A stretch of 64,000 nt of DNA from Streptomyces spongiicola (lineage in GTDB: Bacteria; Actinomycetota; Actinomycetes; Streptomycetales; Streptomycetaceae), in assembly GCF_003122365.1 (NCBI RefSeq), contig NZ_CP029254.1, forward strand, positions 5,768,001-5,832,000, in the 5' to 3' direction. Below the pieces are notes generated by a model, which ran no database searches, had not been told where the DNA came from, and saw only the letters and a program-made list of their open reading frames with translations. This document shows, one piece after another, positions 25,667-33,792 of this stretch (position 1 is its first letter; every line of letters starts with the position of its first letter). The position numbers and the translations under genes were made by a program.

Positions 25667-26863
25667 CTACATGTAGTAGGCGTAACGGGTGGCGATGCGG
25701 GCATTGGGCGGGACGTGCTTGAGGATCGAACCGACTCGGTAAGCGGTGCGCAAGGTGAGGGGGTCACGTTCGTCGAGTTGGGCGTTGTTCCAGTTCATCT
25801 TAGTCAGGGCGAGGATGTCCATGCCGGCGGTCAGTAGATCCGTGCCGTGTGTTGCGGGCCGGATCAGCAGTGGCTGGGGGACGTACAGGCCGGGGTAGGT
25901 CCGGAAGTACGGCACTGAGCCGCGGGTGTACAGGAGCAGGGAACGAGCGTCCAGTTGGACGCTGGTGCCGCGCAACGGGGGGAGTTGGCCGGTGCGGTAC
26001 AGGTGTGGGGCACCGCGCCGCTGAATCCACAGCAGGTCGACATGGTCGATCTCACGCAGGTCGGCGGCTTCGTGGAATCCGTCGACCTCACTGGCGGTGA
26101 AGTTCGAGGTCTTGTGAACGACGATGCGTGCGGGCTGGTGGCCGTGCGTGGTGCGGTACTCGGCTAGGGCGTCCATCAGCAACTGCCGGGCGTCTGAGAG
26201 CGTCAGGTGGGGCTGGCGGTCGGTCTTGGAGATCTGCGCGGTTCCGCCGCGGACGACGACGCCGTCGCCGCGTTCGTTGAACACCTGGGCGACGGCCGTG
26301 TGCAGCTCGTTTCCACTCGCGCTGCGGTAGAAGCTGACCCCGACGTAGCAGGTGGCCAGGTCGGAGCTGTGGCGCTGCATGCGCCAGGGGGTCCCACCGG
26401 CCTTGTAGTACAGGGCGGTATGCAGGTTCCAGGCCCGTGTTGCCTCGTCCTGCAGCGGGCGGACGGTTTGACCGTTGGTCTTGGCCGGGATCCCGGTCCA
26501 AGTCTCCTTGCGCATCAGTTGCAAGGGGGCCGGCAGCGTTAGTGCGGCGGCCTTGAGCAGGTCGTGGAAATCACCTCCGGCCCCTTGCTCGCCCTGTTCC
26601 TCCTGGCGGTCGGTCAAGACCTCCTCCGAGGGAAGATGGTCTTCTCTGTCCCGCAGTTCTTCAGGGCGAGCGCAGATGATGACCCGGCAGCGCCCGGTCT
26701 CGGCCAGCGACCGGGCGGCGTCGGCGTAGAGCTCGACCGCATCGGCGGTGGCGGAGGCAATGTCGACGCGGGCAAGGCGGCGCAGCTGGCGTTCGGGGAT
26801 CTCGCGGACGAGGGCGTCTTCGAAGACGAGCTGGGCACCGAACGGGGAGTCGCCGCTGACTAG
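25667..26863 (-). pseudogene. Short prokaryotic Argonaute, C-terminal MID-PIWI part
   Basis: 398 codons of a short pAgo. Seen: SPFGAQLVFEDALVREIPE at the break, RVIICARPEEL, DFHDLLKAAAL, LQDEATRAWNLHTALYYKAG, CYVGVSFYRSASG, VAQVFNERGDGVVVRGG, ARIVVHKTSNF, LPPLRGTSVQLD, LLLYTRGSVPYFRTYPG, DILALTKMNWNNAQL, and the C-terminal RYAYYM. The PIWI positions that carry catalytic Asp in active Argonautes are GVSFY and VHKTS here, so the PIWI is inactive, as in all short pAgos. The gene is severed at the CTAG target of an IS; its N-terminus lies at 33535-33792. Confidence 0.85.
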
Positions 26864-27008
26864 CTGTTTCTCAACCGTCGGGCGTTCGATGACGTCCCGT
26901 ACGGTGTCCTGGATCAGGTGACGGAGTCCGGGAGTGGGCATGGGAACGGGGCCCTGTTCATAGCGTGTCGGTTGTCTAAGCCAGCCACGCGAGGAACAAA
27001 GCCCCGTC

Positions 27009-27959
27009 ATGCAGAACGCTACCGTCGTCCTGTCCGATCGTCCGTTGCCCGACCTGCGGTTCGCCGCGGAGTGTGACTGTCTCGCTCACTTGTACGGCAA
27101 TGCCGGTGACCGGCCGCTGCGGGCCCGCGTCTACGCGACCGATCTGACGGACGAGGAATGGCAGATCGTCCGGCGGGTGATGCCTGTGCCGGGCTGGCTG
27201 TGTGGCCGCGGGGGCAACCCGGAGGGTTTCTGCCACCGCGAAATGATCGATGCGGTGCGGTACTTCGTCGACAACGGCATCAAGTGGAGGGCGATGCCGC
27301 CCGACTTCCCGCCCTGGTCGGCCGTCTACGCATTCCAGCATCGCTGGCACACGGACGAGCTCCTGGACGTGCTGCACGAGAGGCTGCGGGAGCAGGTACG
27401 CATCGTGGAAGGGCGGGACGATCCCGAGCCGAGTGCGGCGATCGTCGATTCCCAGTCCCTGCGCGGCGCCTCCACCCTGACCGGGGAGCGGCGCGGGTAC
27501 GACGGGGCGAAGAATGTGTCGGGTTCCAAGCGTCACATCGCCGTGGACTGTCTGGGTCTGCTGCTGGTGGTGATGGTCACCGCCGCGGACCTGCAGGACC
27601 GCGACGCGGGTGTGGCCCTCCTGGAACGGGTGCGTTCCCTGTTCACGCGGGTGCGTCTGGTGTGGGCCGACAGCGGCTATGCGGGCGCCCTGGTGGATTG
27701 GGCCCTGCACGCCCTCGGCATGAAGGTCGAGGTGTCCCGCCGCGGCGACGACAGAGCCGGCTTCGTGGTGATCCCGAGACGTTGGGTGGTCGAGCGCACG
27801 TTCGCCTGGCTGGTGAACTGCCGTCGCCTGGTGCGTGATTACGAGCGCACCGCCGCCGCCCACGAGAGCTACGTGAAGTGGGCCATGGTCACCCTCATGA
27901 CCCGCCGCCTGGCCGCCGCGGACCACGAGGCGGCCGCCGGACGGGCCCGGCGGGTGTGA
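27009..27959 (+). CDS. IS5-family DDE transposase
   Basis: 316 aa. Contains the Tnp insertion/DDE order of IS5: TDEEWQIVRRVMP, YFVDNGIKWRAMPPDFPPWSAVY, first Asp in AAIVDSQSLRG (about residue 148), second in WADSGYAGAL (about 219) and Glu in RRWVVERTFAWLVNCRRL (about 262). DRRGDD-type loops between are normal. All catalytic residues are present and the ORF is intact, so the element could still move. Confidence 0.88.
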   Translation: MQNATVVLSDRPLPDLRFAAECDCLAHLYGNAGDRPLRARVYATDLTDEEWQIVRRVMPVPGWLCGRGGNPEGFCHREMIDAVRYFVDNGIKWRAMPPDFPPWSAVYAFQHRWHTDELLDVLHERLREQVRIVEGRDDPEPSAAIVDSQSLRGASTLTGERRGYDGAKNVSGSKRHIAVDCLGLLLVVMVTAADLQDRDAGVALLERVRSLFTRVRLVWADSGYAGALVDWALHALGMKVEVSRRGDDRAGFVVIPRRWVVERTFAWLVNCRRLVRDYERTAAAHESYVKWAMVTLMTRRLAAADHEAAAGRARRV

Positions 27960-27966
27960 GCGCCCG

Positions 27967-28509
27967 TCATCCTGCCGCGGTGAACTCCCGGCCGTCGGCG
28001 CTGGTCAGCCAGTCCCGCTGGACGAGCCGCTTGAGCTGACAGCGCACACCCTCCTGCCGACTGCGACCGGCCCCCTCACCGAACAATGCCTGGGCCACCT
28101 CCCGAGCCCGCACCGGTTCCTGCGCTTCCCTCACGAACTCGACGATCTTCGAGTAGAGGCCGGGCAGCCTGCTGGGATCGGAGTCCTCCTGCCGTTGCGG
28201 CACATACCGCGACTCACCTCCGGCTCCGGTTCCAGCGCCGGCACCTGCGCCGGCAGGGCTCCCTACCTCCGCGTCGGCCGGCGCCTCCCTGTTGTCGGAC
28301 GGGCTGCAGGAAACAGCAGCCACACCGGCATCACCGCGCAGTTCCTGTTCGACCTCGTCCCAGATCTCGCTGCCGATACGCCAGCGGGCGATCTCCCTGT
28401 CCACCTGGGCCGCTTCCTCCTCCAGAGCGGTGATCCGCTGCCGGAGCTCGACGGCACGGGCTTCGAAGGCGCGCAGTCGGCGCGTCATGACAGCGGCGGG
28501 CGTGGGCAC
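27967..28509 (-). CDS. IS-carried coiled-coil / winged-helix protein
   Basis: 180 aa from GTG 28509 (GGAGG 7 nt upstream). N-terminal coiled coil (LRAFEARAVELRQRITALEEEAAQVDREIARW), a disordered Gly/Ala linker, then a winged-helix-like C-terminus (LYSKIVEFVREAQEPVRAREVAQALFG ... VRCQLKRLVQRDWLTSADGREF). Convergent with the transposase and inside the IS ends. Clearly related to the protein at 29534-30070 inside the neighbouring transposon. Possibly a regulator or DNA-binding partner of transposition. Confidence 0.6.
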   Translation of the reverse strand: MPTPAAVMTRRLRAFEARAVELRQRITALEEEAAQVDREIARWRIGSEIWDEVEQELRGDAGVAAVSCSPSDNREAPADAEVGSPAGAGAGAGTGAGGESRYVPQRQEDSDPSRLPGLYSKIVEFVREAQEPVRAREVAQALFGEGAGRSRQEGVRCQLKRLVQRDWLTSADGREFTAAG

Positions 28510-28749
28510 AGCAGAACCTCCGGGCTCGGCAACGAAGACACCACCACCCTGCACACCCGCCCACGAAGATCACAAACCGCAAACATGCAGCTCAGACACC
28601 TGATCGGTTGAGAAACAGCTAGTGAAACCGGGGAAGGGCTGTTCTTGAGTGGGCTTGATCAGGGGGTTCGGAAGGGTTGCAGAGATCGTTGCCCGTTGCG
28701 GGGTAGATCGTTGCCCGGCGGCAGGGGGTTGCGCGCGGTGGGGGATGAC

Positions 28750-29376
28750 TCAGGCCGTGCGCCGGTCGTCGATTTTGGAGGAGAGCTGTGGCCATGCCGC
28801 GGTGAGTCGTGCCAGGTCGTCGGCCGTCAAGTCGTGAGCCGTACGCAGGGGCTCGTCGGGGAGGAAATGGACGGCGGTCCCGGTCGTGCCGTCGTCGGTG
28901 ATCGGTTCCAGGTCGGTGGTGGGGATGCCGTGTTCGTATCGCTGGGTCCAGGATCCGTTGCGGCGGCGGTTGGTATGGACGAGCCACGTGCTGAGTGCGG
29001 CGACGACCGACATGCCCCGGCGGGGGTGGGTGTCGGGCAGTGGGAGCGTGTCGGGGTGGTCGAAGAAGCGGAGGTCCTTTGTCGCCATGACCGGCTTCTT
29101 CACGGCCTGGCCGTGTTCGTCGAGGCGTGTGTCGGTGCCCCGTCCGTCGTCGGCGATGGTTACGGAGCCGTCGGAGTGGAGCGTGATGCGGCAGTGTCCG
29201 CTGTTGCTGTACTCGGCCTCGTCCGCCGCATAGGCGATGACTTCGAGAACCAGGTGCCGGAGGCCGCCGGGGGCGAATACGGCGGGGTTTTGGCGGATGT
29301 GTTCAAGGTGGTCGAGGTCGACGGTGCTCGCCCAGTCGTGCGTGGTGTTGCGCCAGGAAGCCCTTGGTGTGTCCAT
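28750..29376 (-). CDS. Truncated GyrB-like HSP90-fold ATPase
   Basis: 208 aa, corresponding only to the N-terminal GHKL ATPase domain of GyrB/ParE. Seen: LEHIRQNPAVFAPGGLRHLVLEVI (GyrB starts ...IRKRPGMYIG...), DEAEYSNSGHCRITLHSDGSVTIADDGRGTDT (the D-x-GRG motif) and RRGMSVVAALSTWLV (GxGxxVVNALS-like). The Asn of the usual E-x-x-D-N motif is replaced (LEVIAYAADEA), so ATP hydrolysis is doubtful. Lies inside the transposon; role unknown, perhaps target-DNA topology sensing. Confidence 0.65.
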   Translation of the reverse strand: MDTPRASWRNTTHDWASTVDLDHLEHIRQNPAVFAPGGLRHLVLEVIAYAADEAEYSNSGHCRITLHSDGSVTIADDGRGTDTRLDEHGQAVKKPVMATKDLRFFDHPDTLPLPDTHPRRGMSVVAALSTWLVHTNRRRNGSWTQRYEHGIPTTDLEPITDDGTTGTAVHFLPDEPLRTAHDLTADDLARLTAAWPQLSSKIDDRRTA

Positions 29377-29533
29377 CCGAGAAGTATGGAGCCGGTGATC
29401 ACGGGCGCGGGATGTGTGGGTCCGGCCTGCCCCACTCCATGATCACCTCCTACAGTGTGAGGGGAGTGCCGCCAACTTGGCTCCCTTGTCTGCGAGTTGG
29501 CGGGCGTCGGCCTTGGGGTGAAGGGGGCGGCTG

Positions 29534-30070
29534 ATGGCATCGCTGCTGGAGAGGCTGAGGGCGAGGGCGTCACGGTCGCGGGCGAGGGTGGAGGACCTGC
29601 GCTCGCGGATCGCCGCGCTGGAGAAGGAGCTCGCCGCCGAGGAAGCGGAGCTGTCGCGGTGGGCGGTTGCCGAGGAGGCGGTGGCCGAACTGCTGGCCGA
29701 GGACGACGCCGGCGGTGGGGAGCCGGCGGCCGGGCTGCCGCCGGTGGCGGTGGCCGCGGCCAGGAGGCCGCAGGCCGTGGTCTCGGCGCCGGTGACGCGG
29801 GGGGACGGCGAGGTGCTGGCCGGGGTGAGTGAGGACGTGGTGCTCGCGCTGGCGTCGGCGGGGCGGCCGCTGCGGTCGAGGGAAATCTGCGAGGCGGTCG
29901 GCGCGGGAACGGAGCACCGGCCGGTGGAGGGGATGCGGGTGAGGCTGAAACGGCTGGTCAAGCAGGGCTGGCTGACCGAGGACCAGGTGGGGCTGTTCGC
30001 GATCGCGCCCGGGGTCGGGGATCCGGCGTCGGCGGGTGCGGTCGTGGAGGCTGCGGGCGGGGACGTGTGA
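29534..30070 (+). CDS. Transposon-carried coiled-coil / winged-helix protein
   Basis: 178 aa. N-terminal coiled coil (LLERLRARASRSRARVEDLR ... LEKELAAEEAELSRW) and C-terminal wHTH (EDVVLALASAGRPLRSREICEAVG ... GMRVRLKRLVKQGWLTEDQVGLFAIAPG). Same architecture and recognisable sequence similarity (V-R-x-x-L-K-R-L-V-x-x-x-W-L-T) to the protein in the adjacent IS. The start is an ATG at 29534 with a weak upstream purine run (AAGGGGGCGGCTG). Confidence 0.6.
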   Translation: MASLLERLRARASRSRARVEDLRSRIAALEKELAAEEAELSRWAVAEEAVAELLAEDDAGGGEPAAGLPPVAVAAARRPQAVVSAPVTRGDGEVLAGVSEDVVLALASAGRPLRSREICEAVGAGTEHRPVEGMRVRLKRLVKQGWLTEDQVGLFAIAPGVGDPASAGAVVEAAGGDV

Positions 30071-30269
30071 GGCGGCGCCGTCGGGATGGCCGTCCCGGCG
30101 GCGCCTGGGGTTGCGTGAGCGCCCTGGACCATGAAGAAGAGGCTCGCGCGTCCGACAGGTTAGTGCTGTTGCGCCGTGTTGGGTTCGCCGGGCCGTAACT
30201 GGGCTCTGGCCTGCGGGAATTGCAGTCTGTTGGCCGGGCCGGGAGGGCTTTGGCGGCATGTCTGCACAC

Positions 30270-30569
30270 CTACCGGCGCGCAAGCGGGGGCCACAGCGGG
30301 GTGTTCAGGCCCGTCTCCAGGCGGGCGATCGTGGCGACATCGGGCCAGCAGCGGCCCTCGATCACGTCGGCGATGGTCTGCCGGTTGACCCCCAGCAGGT
30401 CAGCGGCACCGCGGCGGCTCAGACCGCGTTCGCGCAGAGCGTCGGCGAGGCGGCGGGCGATGGTCTGGACGACTGCTGCGGCGACGTCGTCGACGACCGC
30501 GTGGGGCCAGGCTTCCGGATCTTGGGTGCATTCCCTGGGCGCGCGGGAGCGCGCGCTGCCTCCGACCAT
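30270..30569 (-). CDS. Small XRE-type HTH protein
   Basis: 99 aa from ATG 30569 (AGGAG upstream). C-terminal HTH: ARRLADALRERGLSRRGAADLLGVNRQTIADVIEGRCWPDVATIARLE. Divergent from the recombinase-like gene at 30642 with a 72-bp shared spacer, so it probably represses that operon, as in many transposons and phages. Confidence 0.65.
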   Translation of the reverse strand: MVGGSARSRAPRECTQDPEAWPHAVVDDVAAAVVQTIARRLADALRERGLSRRGAADLLGVNRQTIADVIEGRCWPDVATIARLETGLNTPLWPPLARR

Positions 30570-30641
30570 GCTTCCACGCTCCTGTCTGTTGATGTCGTAC
30601 GCGACTTGGGCGGCAGGTTGTCCTGCCGCTACTCGTGGTTC

Positions 30642-31562
30642 ATGGCACTGGACCTGGCGACGTCTTCGGTCATCGACGCGTACACCCCGCGGGAGGCTCC
30701 CGCCTGCTGGGTTGAGGTGGGGCCGCTGGTGAAGGCGGTGGTTACCGCGACCGTCGAGCGTGTCCCTTACTCGGTTGTGGACCTGCTGCACGTTGTCGCC
30801 CGGCTGGCCGTCTGGGCAGAGGGGCGGGGGGTTGCCCGTGAGCCGGCCGCCTGGCTGAAGAACGAGACGATCGACGCGTTCGTGCTGACCGGCTGCGCGG
30901 GCCTGAAGCCTGGCACCCTGCGCACCTACCGCACCTGGCTGCGGCGCGTGAGAGAGGTACTGGTCTTCGACGATGGCGGGCAGGAGGGGCTGAAGTTGTC
31001 CGCTCCGCCGGCGCCCGCGGCGCCCTATGAGGACGAAGAGATCGCCGCCTTGCGGTCCTGGGCCCGGCAGCTGCGCCCCCGGGCGCGGTCGGATGCGCTG
31101 GCCCTGATGGCGCTCGCGGACGGGATGGGACTCGCACCGGGAGAAATCGCCCGACTGCGCGGGACGGACATCCGCCGCACCCGCTCCGGCGCCTGCGTAC
31201 TCGACGCCGCGGTGCTCGGACGGCTCCTGGTGGCCCACGCCGGCTGGGAAGAGATCCTCGCCGAGCTCGCGGGACAGGCCGGGGACGACTTCCTGTTCCG
31301 CCCCGGCCACAAGGACCCGCCGCCGGACAACCTGATCGCCTCCTTCACCCACCAGCACCGGCCCGCAACACCCCTGCCGAAGCTGAACGCCCGCCGCCTG
31401 CGGGCTTCTTGGATCGTCTCCCTGATGCGCCGCCGCATCGACCCCGGAGTGATCGCGGCCGCGGCCGGGCTCGCCTCGACCGCCTCCCTCGCCCGCTACC
31501 AGCACTTCGTGCCCCCGCTCAGCGACCGCGAGACGGCCCGCCTGCTGCGAGGCCAGCAGTGA
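30642..31562 (+). CDS. Tyrosine-recombinase-like protein lacking canonical catalytic residues
   Basis: 306 aa. Has a SAM-like N-terminal part (LARLAVWAEGRGVAREPAAW ... LKPGTLRTYRTWLRRVREVL) and a C-terminal part with integrase topology: DALALMALADGMGLAPGEIARLRGTDI sits where Arg-I normally lies (G-L-R becomes G-L-A); LNARRLRASWIVSLM replaces H-x-x-R-H-T; AGLASTASLARYQHF retains the Tyr. So it looks like a recombinase that has lost one Arg and the His, either non-catalytic or of a new class. Its stop overlaps the next gene (GTGA), implying a two-protein machine. Confidence 0.55.
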   Translation: MALDLATSSVIDAYTPREAPACWVEVGPLVKAVVTATVERVPYSVVDLLHVVARLAVWAEGRGVAREPAAWLKNETIDAFVLTGCAGLKPGTLRTYRTWLRRVREVLVFDDGGQEGLKLSAPPAPAAPYEDEEIAALRSWARQLRPRARSDALALMALADGMGLAPGEIARLRGTDIRRTRSGACVLDAAVLGRLLVAHAGWEEILAELAGQAGDDFLFRPGHKDPPPDNLIASFTHQHRPATPLPKLNARRLRASWIVSLMRRRIDPGVIAAAAGLASTASLARYQHFVPPLSDRETARLLRGQQ

Positions 31563-33301
31563 GGGCCCCGCCGCCGGACCATCCGGCCGGCCGCTCCAGC
31601 CGTCCGCGGCCGGTGACCGACGCCCCGGCCCGCATCCCGGACTCGAAGGTCTTCCAGCTGGCCGCGCTGCTGGATGGCTCCGGCGCCCTCGACCTGATCA
31701 ACGGCGAACTGTCCGGGCGGCCCGGCCCTGCCGGCCTTGCGCCCCGGACCGTGCTGACCGGACTGCTGCTGTCCGTCCACTACACCGGCAAGGCCACCCT
31801 GGCCGAAGCCTGGCGCATCCTCACCTTCAGCCTCTCGCCCACCGCCCAAGGCCGCCTCGGCATCAAGCCCGGCGAAACCGCCGGCCCCCGGGCCCGGCTG
31901 GCCCTCTCCCGCCGCGTCTACCGGGCCTTCGACCGCGTCACCACCGCACTGGATGTGGCCCGCTGCGACCGACGCCGCCGCCTGCCTCTGGACGAGGCCG
32001 CCACCTTCGCGGCCGCCTGGGAAGACAATGATCCCGAACACATGCGTAAGAGGGCCGTGCTGCAGCAGATCTGCACCGCCCTGATCACCAACACGATCCG
32101 GATCGCCCGACGCTGCGGGGCACTGAAGCACTGGCGAGGCGACGTCGGCATCGACGCCACCGCCCTGGCCTCCTGGCACAAGCCGCCCAGCACCAAACGC
32201 AACCTGGCCTCCGTCGACCTCACCGCGGGCTGGCACTTTTCCGGCGGCTCCAACGAACCCACCTTCGGCCTCAGCGGGCACCTCGCTCTCGCGGCCGCCT
32301 CCCGCCCCCACTCGGGGCGCGACGCGCAGATCGCGCTCGGCCTGGTCGTCGACTACCCCGGTGTCCGCACCGGCCCTAACGCGATCACCCTGCTCACACC
32401 CCTGACCAGGCTCCAACTCCCTGCCGGGACACTCGCCGTCGACCGCCTCTACACCGACGCCCGCCCCGAGACCTTCGCCCTGCCCGCCCGCAAGCTGGGC
32501 TACCGGCTCGCCCTGGACTACAAGCAGGACCAGCGCGGCATCCAGGGCAGCCACCGCGGCGCCGTCATGATCGACGGCACCCTCACCTGCCCCCACGTCC
32601 CACCCGCACTCGCGAACGCCACCCACCGGCTCGACGACAAAACCGCCCGCCGGCCGGATGACCTCACCAAGACACAGATCAACAACCGCAAGCCGTACTT
32701 CCTCCACCTCAAACAGGGCCCCGACGAGGGCGGGGCCATCCGGCTCGCCTGCCCCGCCACCGGCACCTCGCCCACCGTCAACTGCCCGCGCAGACCACCC
32801 GCCCGCACTCCGCCACGCACCATCGATCTCACCGACCCACGACAGACACAGGCGCACCCGGCGGCCCGCCCCACCGTGACCATCCCGCCCCACGCGGCCG
32901 GTTCCCCGCCGGACATCTGCCGCCAGCACTCGATCACGATCCACCCCGGCGACCTGGGCACCATGGACAAGTTCCGCCAGGACCTGCCCTACCTCACCGA
33001 CACCTGGCGCGACACCTTCAAGGTCGTCAGGGCTCAGAACGAGGGGATCAACGGAATCCTCAAGGGCCACAAGGTCGACATCTCCGAACCGAAGAACCGG
33101 CTCGCCCACGGCCGCGTCGCCCAGACCCTCCTCGTCACGCTCATGATCACCATCGCGAACCTGGCAATCTTGGACGCCTTCTGCCAGACCACCCGAGGCG
33201 AGCACCTGCCCGCCACCGCCTACGAAGAGCTTCCGCTCACCCCACCGGACCGTTCCGCGGCCCGGCCGATCGGACGCCTCCCACCCGGCACACCACGATG
33301 A
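31559..33301 (+). CDS. DDE-transposase-like protein of five-gene transposon
   Basis: 580 aa from GTG 31559 overlapping the preceding stop (GTGA). RNase-H-like spacing: DVGIDATALASWHKP (first Asp, about residue 197), LAVDRLYTDARPETFALPA (second Asp, about 293), VVRAQNEGINGILKGHKVD (Glu, about 493), then RVAQTLLVTLMITIANLAIL. An insertion with low-complexity Pro/Arg stretches separates the second Asp from the Glu. No named IS family recognised with certainty. Probably the transposase of this element, working with the recombinase-like protein. Confidence 0.6.
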   Translation: MRAPPPDHPAGRSSRPRPVTDAPARIPDSKVFQLAALLDGSGALDLINGELSGRPGPAGLAPRTVLTGLLLSVHYTGKATLAEAWRILTFSLSPTAQGRLGIKPGETAGPRARLALSRRVYRAFDRVTTALDVARCDRRRRLPLDEAATFAAAWEDNDPEHMRKRAVLQQICTALITNTIRIARRCGALKHWRGDVGIDATALASWHKPPSTKRNLASVDLTAGWHFSGGSNEPTFGLSGHLALAAASRPHSGRDAQIALGLVVDYPGVRTGPNAITLLTPLTRLQLPAGTLAVDRLYTDARPETFALPARKLGYRLALDYKQDQRGIQGSHRGAVMIDGTLTCPHVPPALANATHRLDDKTARRPDDLTKTQINNRKPYFLHLKQGPDEGGAIRLACPATGTSPTVNCPRRPPARTPPRTIDLTDPRQTQAHPAARPTVTIPPHAAGSPPDICRQHSITIHPGDLGTMDKFRQDLPYLTDTWRDTFKVVRAQNEGINGILKGHKVDISEPKNRLAHGRVAQTLLVTLMITIANLAILDAFCQTTRGEHLPATAYEELPLTPPDRSAARPIGRLPPGTPR

Positions 33302-33534
33302 TCCGCAAGTGAACAGCCACACCAACCACCGCCACGAGACGTTCCCGGTCCCGCAGCCGCACCACCGTGCGCTCCACGGCATCGGTCACCCCCGGAAGGC
33401 CCCATCCGCAGGCCCCGGAACCGCCCCTCAGCCCCGGCCGACCTCCGAACCGCCCCCGAAAACCGCAAGATCCCGCCCAATCGACTAGATCGGACGGGAT
33501 CTCGTGAACCACTCCTGAGCGAACTCAAGAACAG

Positions 33535-33792
33535 TCCGGGGAACGGTTGGTGAAGATTCTCCTGCCCGGGCTTCGTCTCCTTCGCTTCGATTGGGTCCTG
33601 GCAGCGCTGCAGCCAACTCCGGATGCCGTCGACCGCATGGGCGGGGCCGACCAAGCCGATGGGGATCTGACGGGGTCCGGTAGGGGAGTCGGCGTCGGCC
33701 GGGCCGAACACGCTGATGCCGTAGCGGGGATCGATGTGACGGTTTCCGGCGCGGAACTCTAGTTCCGGCTCATGAAGCACTGGTGCTTTCAT
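33535..33792 (-). pseudogene. Short prokaryotic Argonaute, N-terminal part
   Basis: First 86 codons of the Argonaute gene: VLHEPELEFRAGNRHIDPRYGI, SVFGPADADSPTGP, IPIGLVGPAHAVDGIRSWLQ and NLHQPFPG, the usual opening of short pAgos. The ATG at 33792 overlaps the stop of the DUF4365 nuclease gene (ATGA). The reading frame then runs into the end of the 4.9-kb transposon. Joined to 25667-26863 after removing both elements it gives about 484 aa, the normal size, but my reconstruction is one base out of phase at the join. Confidence 0.85.

Larger units (their letters stand above)
26864..28618 (+). mobile_element. IS5-family insertion sequence, 1755 bp, CTAG target duplication
   Basis: Ends are CTGTTTCTCAACCG and its inverse complement (26864-26877 and 28605-28618), flanked on both sides by CTAG (26860-26863 and 28619-28622), the type of target duplication expected for IS5-family elements. 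Contains the transposase 27009-27959 and a convergent coiled-coil/winged-helix gene 27967-28509. Interrupts the Argonaute gene. Confidence 0.85.
28636..33535 (+). mobile_element. Five-gene transposon of about 4.9 kb
   Basis: Inverted ends CTGTTCTTGAGT (28639-28650) and its complement ACTCAAGAACAG (33523-33534). Just outside, CCGGGGAA occurs on both sides (28628-28635 and 33536-33543), consistent with an 8-bp target duplication. The exact termini are uncertain by 1-3 bases. It carries a GyrB-like ATPase, a coiled-coil/wHTH protein, an XRE protein, a recombinase-like protein and a DDE-transposase-like protein. It interrupts the Argonaute gene 17 bp from the IS5-family element. Confidence 0.7.

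Noticed and set aside
31496..33382. Minus-strand ORF of 628 codons
   Set aside because: Exact antisense of the DDE-like gene; Gly/Val-rich with no motif.
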